From NCBI RefSeq assembly GCF_001442615.1, contig NZ_LMXN01000008.1, positions 124,001-188,000 of the forward strand: a stretch of 64,000 bases of DNA. The letters run 5' to 3'. The notes beneath the pieces were generated by a model. The model did no database searches. It had not been told where the DNA came from and worked only from the letters and a program-made list of their open reading frames with translations. A program made the position numbers and the translations under genes. Below are positions 61,631 through 64,000 of this stretch, in pieces (position 1 is the first letter of the stretch; each line of letters opens with the position of its first letter). Source of the DNA: Algoriphagus resistens. Its GTDB lineage: Bacteria; Bacteroidota; Bacteroidia; Cytophagales; Cyclobacteriaceae.

Positions 61631-63628
61631 TCAAATTCCGGCATTCTTACCGTATGTTATCCCACATTCAAGAAACTCCTTAAATTTTTCTTTGGACATA
61701 TATCCTGATACCGGAGAATTGATCACCTCTCCGTCTGGTGTCACCAATACGTAATGCGGCTGGGAGTTATTGTTGAAGTTCACCTGCTGAAATATCGACC
61801 ATTTATCCCCTACAGTTCTGATTTTCTTTTGCTGTCCATTCCCCATGTCAACAGAATGTTGATCTATGGCGGGTAGCTCCTCACGATCATCTATATACAG
61901 GGATGCCAGCACCAACTTATCTCGGATCAGGGGTAGTACATCCGGCTCACCCCACACAAATTCTTCCATTTTCCGACAGTTCTCACACCCATACCCCGTA
62001 AAGTCCAAAAGGATAGGTTTATTTTCTTTTTTGGCGGTTTGAATCGCCTTGAAATAATCATTTTCAGGCTGAATTCCATAAATACCATCTTCGTGCCCAG
62101 CATATAAGCTGATATTCAATGGGGGTAAAATCCCGCTCAACGTTGACAATCTTGTTTTTTCTGACGGTATCAGCCCCTGGATTAAGTAGGCGATAAATAA
62201 AACACCTGAGAGCGCAACACCTTTCCTGAACGGGCATATCTTTTGGTTTCTACTGTCGTGGGGAAACCTGATCTTTCCAATTAAGTAGAGGACCAGTCCA
62301 ATGGTTATCACTATCCAAATGCCAACAAAAATCTCCCTTTTCAACAAAAAGGTCTTGGACACCAGGTCAGCCTTGGAGAGGAATTTAAGTGCAAGGGCTA
62401 CTTCCACAAACCCAAGAAAGACTTTAAGTGAATTCATCCAGTTTCCGGATTTTGGCAGGGATGCCAAAACTTGTGGAAATAAAGCCAAAAATCCAAATAC
62501 CAAGGCCCAGGCAAGACCAAATCCCCCAAGGGCAAATGTAAGCAGCACCGGAACATTAGCCGAGGAGGAGGCCACCCCTCCCAACAGACTCCCCAATATT
62601 GGTCCTGTACAGGAAAAAGACACAATCACCAACGTCAGAGCCATAAAAAAAATCCCTAGTACTCCCCCTGCTTCTTCTGCCTTGGCTGATTTGTTGATCA
62701 GCCAATGGGGCAGGGTAATTTCGAAATACCCAAAAAAACTTAATGCAAAAAACAGGAATACAAAAAAGAAAAAAACATTCAACCACACATTGGTGGAAAT
62801 CTCATTGAAAATATTTCCGCTTATACCATCCAGTAGATGGAAAGGAATGCTTAATGCAAGAAAGATAACCAGAATGAACGATCCGTAAACAACAGCATTC
62901 CTTTTTCCCTTACTTGTTTCTGAAGCGCTTTTGGTAAAATATGAAACCGTCAGGGGGATCATTGGGAACACACAGGGAGTAAGGAGCGCTATTAGGCCTC
63001 CCAACAATCCAAGGATAAACACCAGTCCATTTCCGGAATCCTGCGCTGCCTGCTCGATTCCACAGTCCACAAGGGGCATTTTATAATCAAGGGAAGCGAC
63101 CTTAATCCCATCCTCCAAGGAACCCAAAACAGGGTTGTTTCCGATGACAGTTGATGCACTATTTTCTGGTTCATCCTTAGCATTCAGCTGTTTCTCAAAC
63201 CCAATCGTATTCGGTGCCAAACACACCAGGTCATTGCATACCTGAAAGGTGATCTCTGCGGCAATGCTGGTTGTTTTATCAATGTCCTTTAATTTGAATT
63301 TTTGAACAAACTTGACAGAATCGGAATAATAAACGATCAGTACCCCAAATGCCTCACTAAACTCCTCAGTTTTATGGCCGATTTCCTGAAGGTCTCCGAT
63401 CGGGTCCAAATCCACAGAAGAAACACGCATTTCGGTAGGAATCCCACTATCGGGTGGCAGATCTTTGGAATATAGGTGCCAGCCCCTATCGATCTTTGCT
63501 GCTAAAACAGCTTCATATTCATCGGTACCTGTTTTATTGACCTGGTACTCCCATTTCACTACTTCCTTTATTTGCGCCTGCAAACCTGTTACCAAGAACA
63601 TGAAGGAAATCAACAGCCATATTTTCAT
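61631..63628 (-). CDS. dsbD: Protein-disulfide reductase DsbD family
   Basis: A 665-residue membrane protein: signal peptide (MKIWLLISFMFLVTGLQAQ), periplasmic DsbD-alpha domain (WEYQVNKTGTDEYEAVLAAKIDRGWHLYS), eight-helix core (LGGLIALLTPCVFPMIPLTVSYFTKSA, FFMALTLVIVSFSCTGPILGSLLGG with the paired Cys) and a C-terminal thioredoxin-like domain with CENC (GYGCENCRKMEEFVW). It moves electrons from cytoplasmic thioredoxin to periplasmic thiol partners. Monocistronic. Confidence 0.95.
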   Translation of the reverse strand: MKIWLLISFMFLVTGLQAQIKEVVKWEYQVNKTGTDEYEAVLAAKIDRGWHLYSKDLPPDSGIPTEMRVSSVDLDPIGDLQEIGHKTEEFSEAFGVLIVYYSDSVKFVQKFKLKDIDKTTSIAAEITFQVCNDLVCLAPNTIGFEKQLNAKDEPENSASTVIGNNPVLGSLEDGIKVASLDYKMPLVDCGIEQAAQDSGNGLVFILGLLGGLIALLTPCVFPMIPLTVSYFTKSASETSKGKRNAVVYGSFILVIFLALSIPFHLLDGISGNIFNEISTNVWLNVFFFFVFLFFALSFFGYFEITLPHWLINKSAKAEEAGGVLGIFFMALTLVIVSFSCTGPILGSLLGGVASSSANVPVLLTFALGGFGLAWALVFGFLALFPQVLASLPKSGNWMNSLKVFLGFVEVALALKFLSKADLVSKTFLLKREIFVGIWIVITIGLVLYLIGKIRFPHDSRNQKICPFRKGVALSGVLFIAYLIQGLIPSEKTRLSTLSGILPPLNISLYAGHEDGIYGIQPENDYFKAIQTAKKENKPILLDFTGYGCENCRKMEEFVWGEPDVLPLIRDKLVLASLYIDDREELPAIDQHSVDMGNGQQKKIRTVGDKWSIFQQVNFNNNSQPHYVLVTPDGEVINSPVSGYMSKEKFKEFLECGITYGKNAGI

Positions 63629-63901
63629 TTTATATTTAGCGTTTTAGGTACTTTTAAGGAGCTATTAAGAAGCTCATTGTATTTTAAGGGGATCCTATTC
63701 AAGAGACTTCGACAATAAACAGTTTGATTATCCACCATGATTTAAGTAGCCATTTTTCCTTTGTTTTATTGGATGGAAACCTAATAAGGATGGCCATAGA
63801 AGATGCCAGTGTTTTCCTGAATCTCATACTACCTTAATGATAGACATGAGGATATACACAATGAATTGTTATTCCGACTAGTTTATATTGACTATCATTC
63901 C

Positions 63902-64000
63902 TCACAGTTCATTAGTCAAAGGAAAATCAATTGGAACTTTCAGGACTTTTCCCGTGAAATTGGTAATGAAATTATCCCCGACCACATGTAGTGTGTCGAT
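63902..64000 (-). CDS. C-terminal end of an unidentified protein (partial)
   Basis: From the right edge the frame reads DTLHVVGDNFITNFTGKVLK and ends PIDFPLTNEL before TGA at 63904-63902. Composition is protein-like. The family cannot be named from about 32 residues. It lies upstream of dsbD by about 270 nt. Confidence 0.45.
   Translation of the reverse strand: MDTLHVVGDNFITNFTGKVLKVPIDFPLTNEL

Overview
The window is chromosomal DNA from a marine/soil-type member of the Bacteroidota, most likely a Cyclobacteriaceae relative (Algoriphagus/Echinicola type). This rests on gene content: two SusC/SusD outer-membrane pairs, a hybrid two-component regulator (HTCS), a Bacteroides-type ECF sigma factor with FecR, LytTR/LytS pairs, Lipobox lipoproteins and prefix-domain FtsX permeases with PadR. 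No rRNA, tRNA or CRISPR array was found.

Layout. 1-2.9 kb: a PadR repressor and an FtsX-type permease that runs off the left edge. 3.1-13.7 kb: a polysaccharide-utilisation locus (GH88 hydrolase, SusC, SusD) divergent from its HTCS regulator. 13.8-16 kb: a small unknown protein, Hsp20 and a secreted EEP-family phosphodiesterase. 16-23.2 kb: a second SusC/SusD pair under sigma/FecR control. 23.8-25.4 kb: a response regulator and PAS kinase. 25.8-29.3 kb: pirin, then an MBOAT/SGNH-like O-acetylation pair. 29.5-41.5 kb: mostly minus-strand short accessory genes (DUF6624, hydrolase, DinB, AraC, LytTR/LytS, DoxX, DUF4287, DUF998, SRPBCC-VOC fusion, ArsR, RibD-C, GNAT, DUF4256). 42-49.5 kb: signal peptidase I, a LytTR/LytS pair, and a divergent ABC ATPase plus permease-M1 aminopeptidase fusion. 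49.7-53.9 kb: RibD-C, VOC, a DUF4136 lipoprotein and two outer-membrane proteins. 54-61.4 kb: a visibly more AT-rich defence/mobile region with Fic, two zeta-toxin modules (one broken), an AAA ATPase, a decayed serine recombinase and a HigBA-like toxin-antitoxin pair. 61.6-63.6 kb: DsbD. A partial gene enters from the right edge.

The most unusual feature is a family of about 92-bp elements, here called MKSS elements. Four well-preserved copies, one divergent 101-bp copy, one truncated and one degenerate copy were found, all in the same orientation. The five complete copies sit between two ATGAAA hexamers. Because so many genes begin Met-Lys (ATGAAA), insertion there places the element exactly before a start codon: susD, a PAS kinase and a doxX gene. 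Three copies carry a 31-codon ORF (MKSSMT...) that begins at the duplicated ATG and ends in TGA overlapping the downstream ATG, so translational coupling could be rebuilt after insertion. The divergent copy lies inside a zeta-toxin gene; removing it with one ATGAAA restores the reading frame, which is direct evidence of mobility. A hairpin in the element shows compensatory base changes between copies. No mobilising enzyme is visible in the window.
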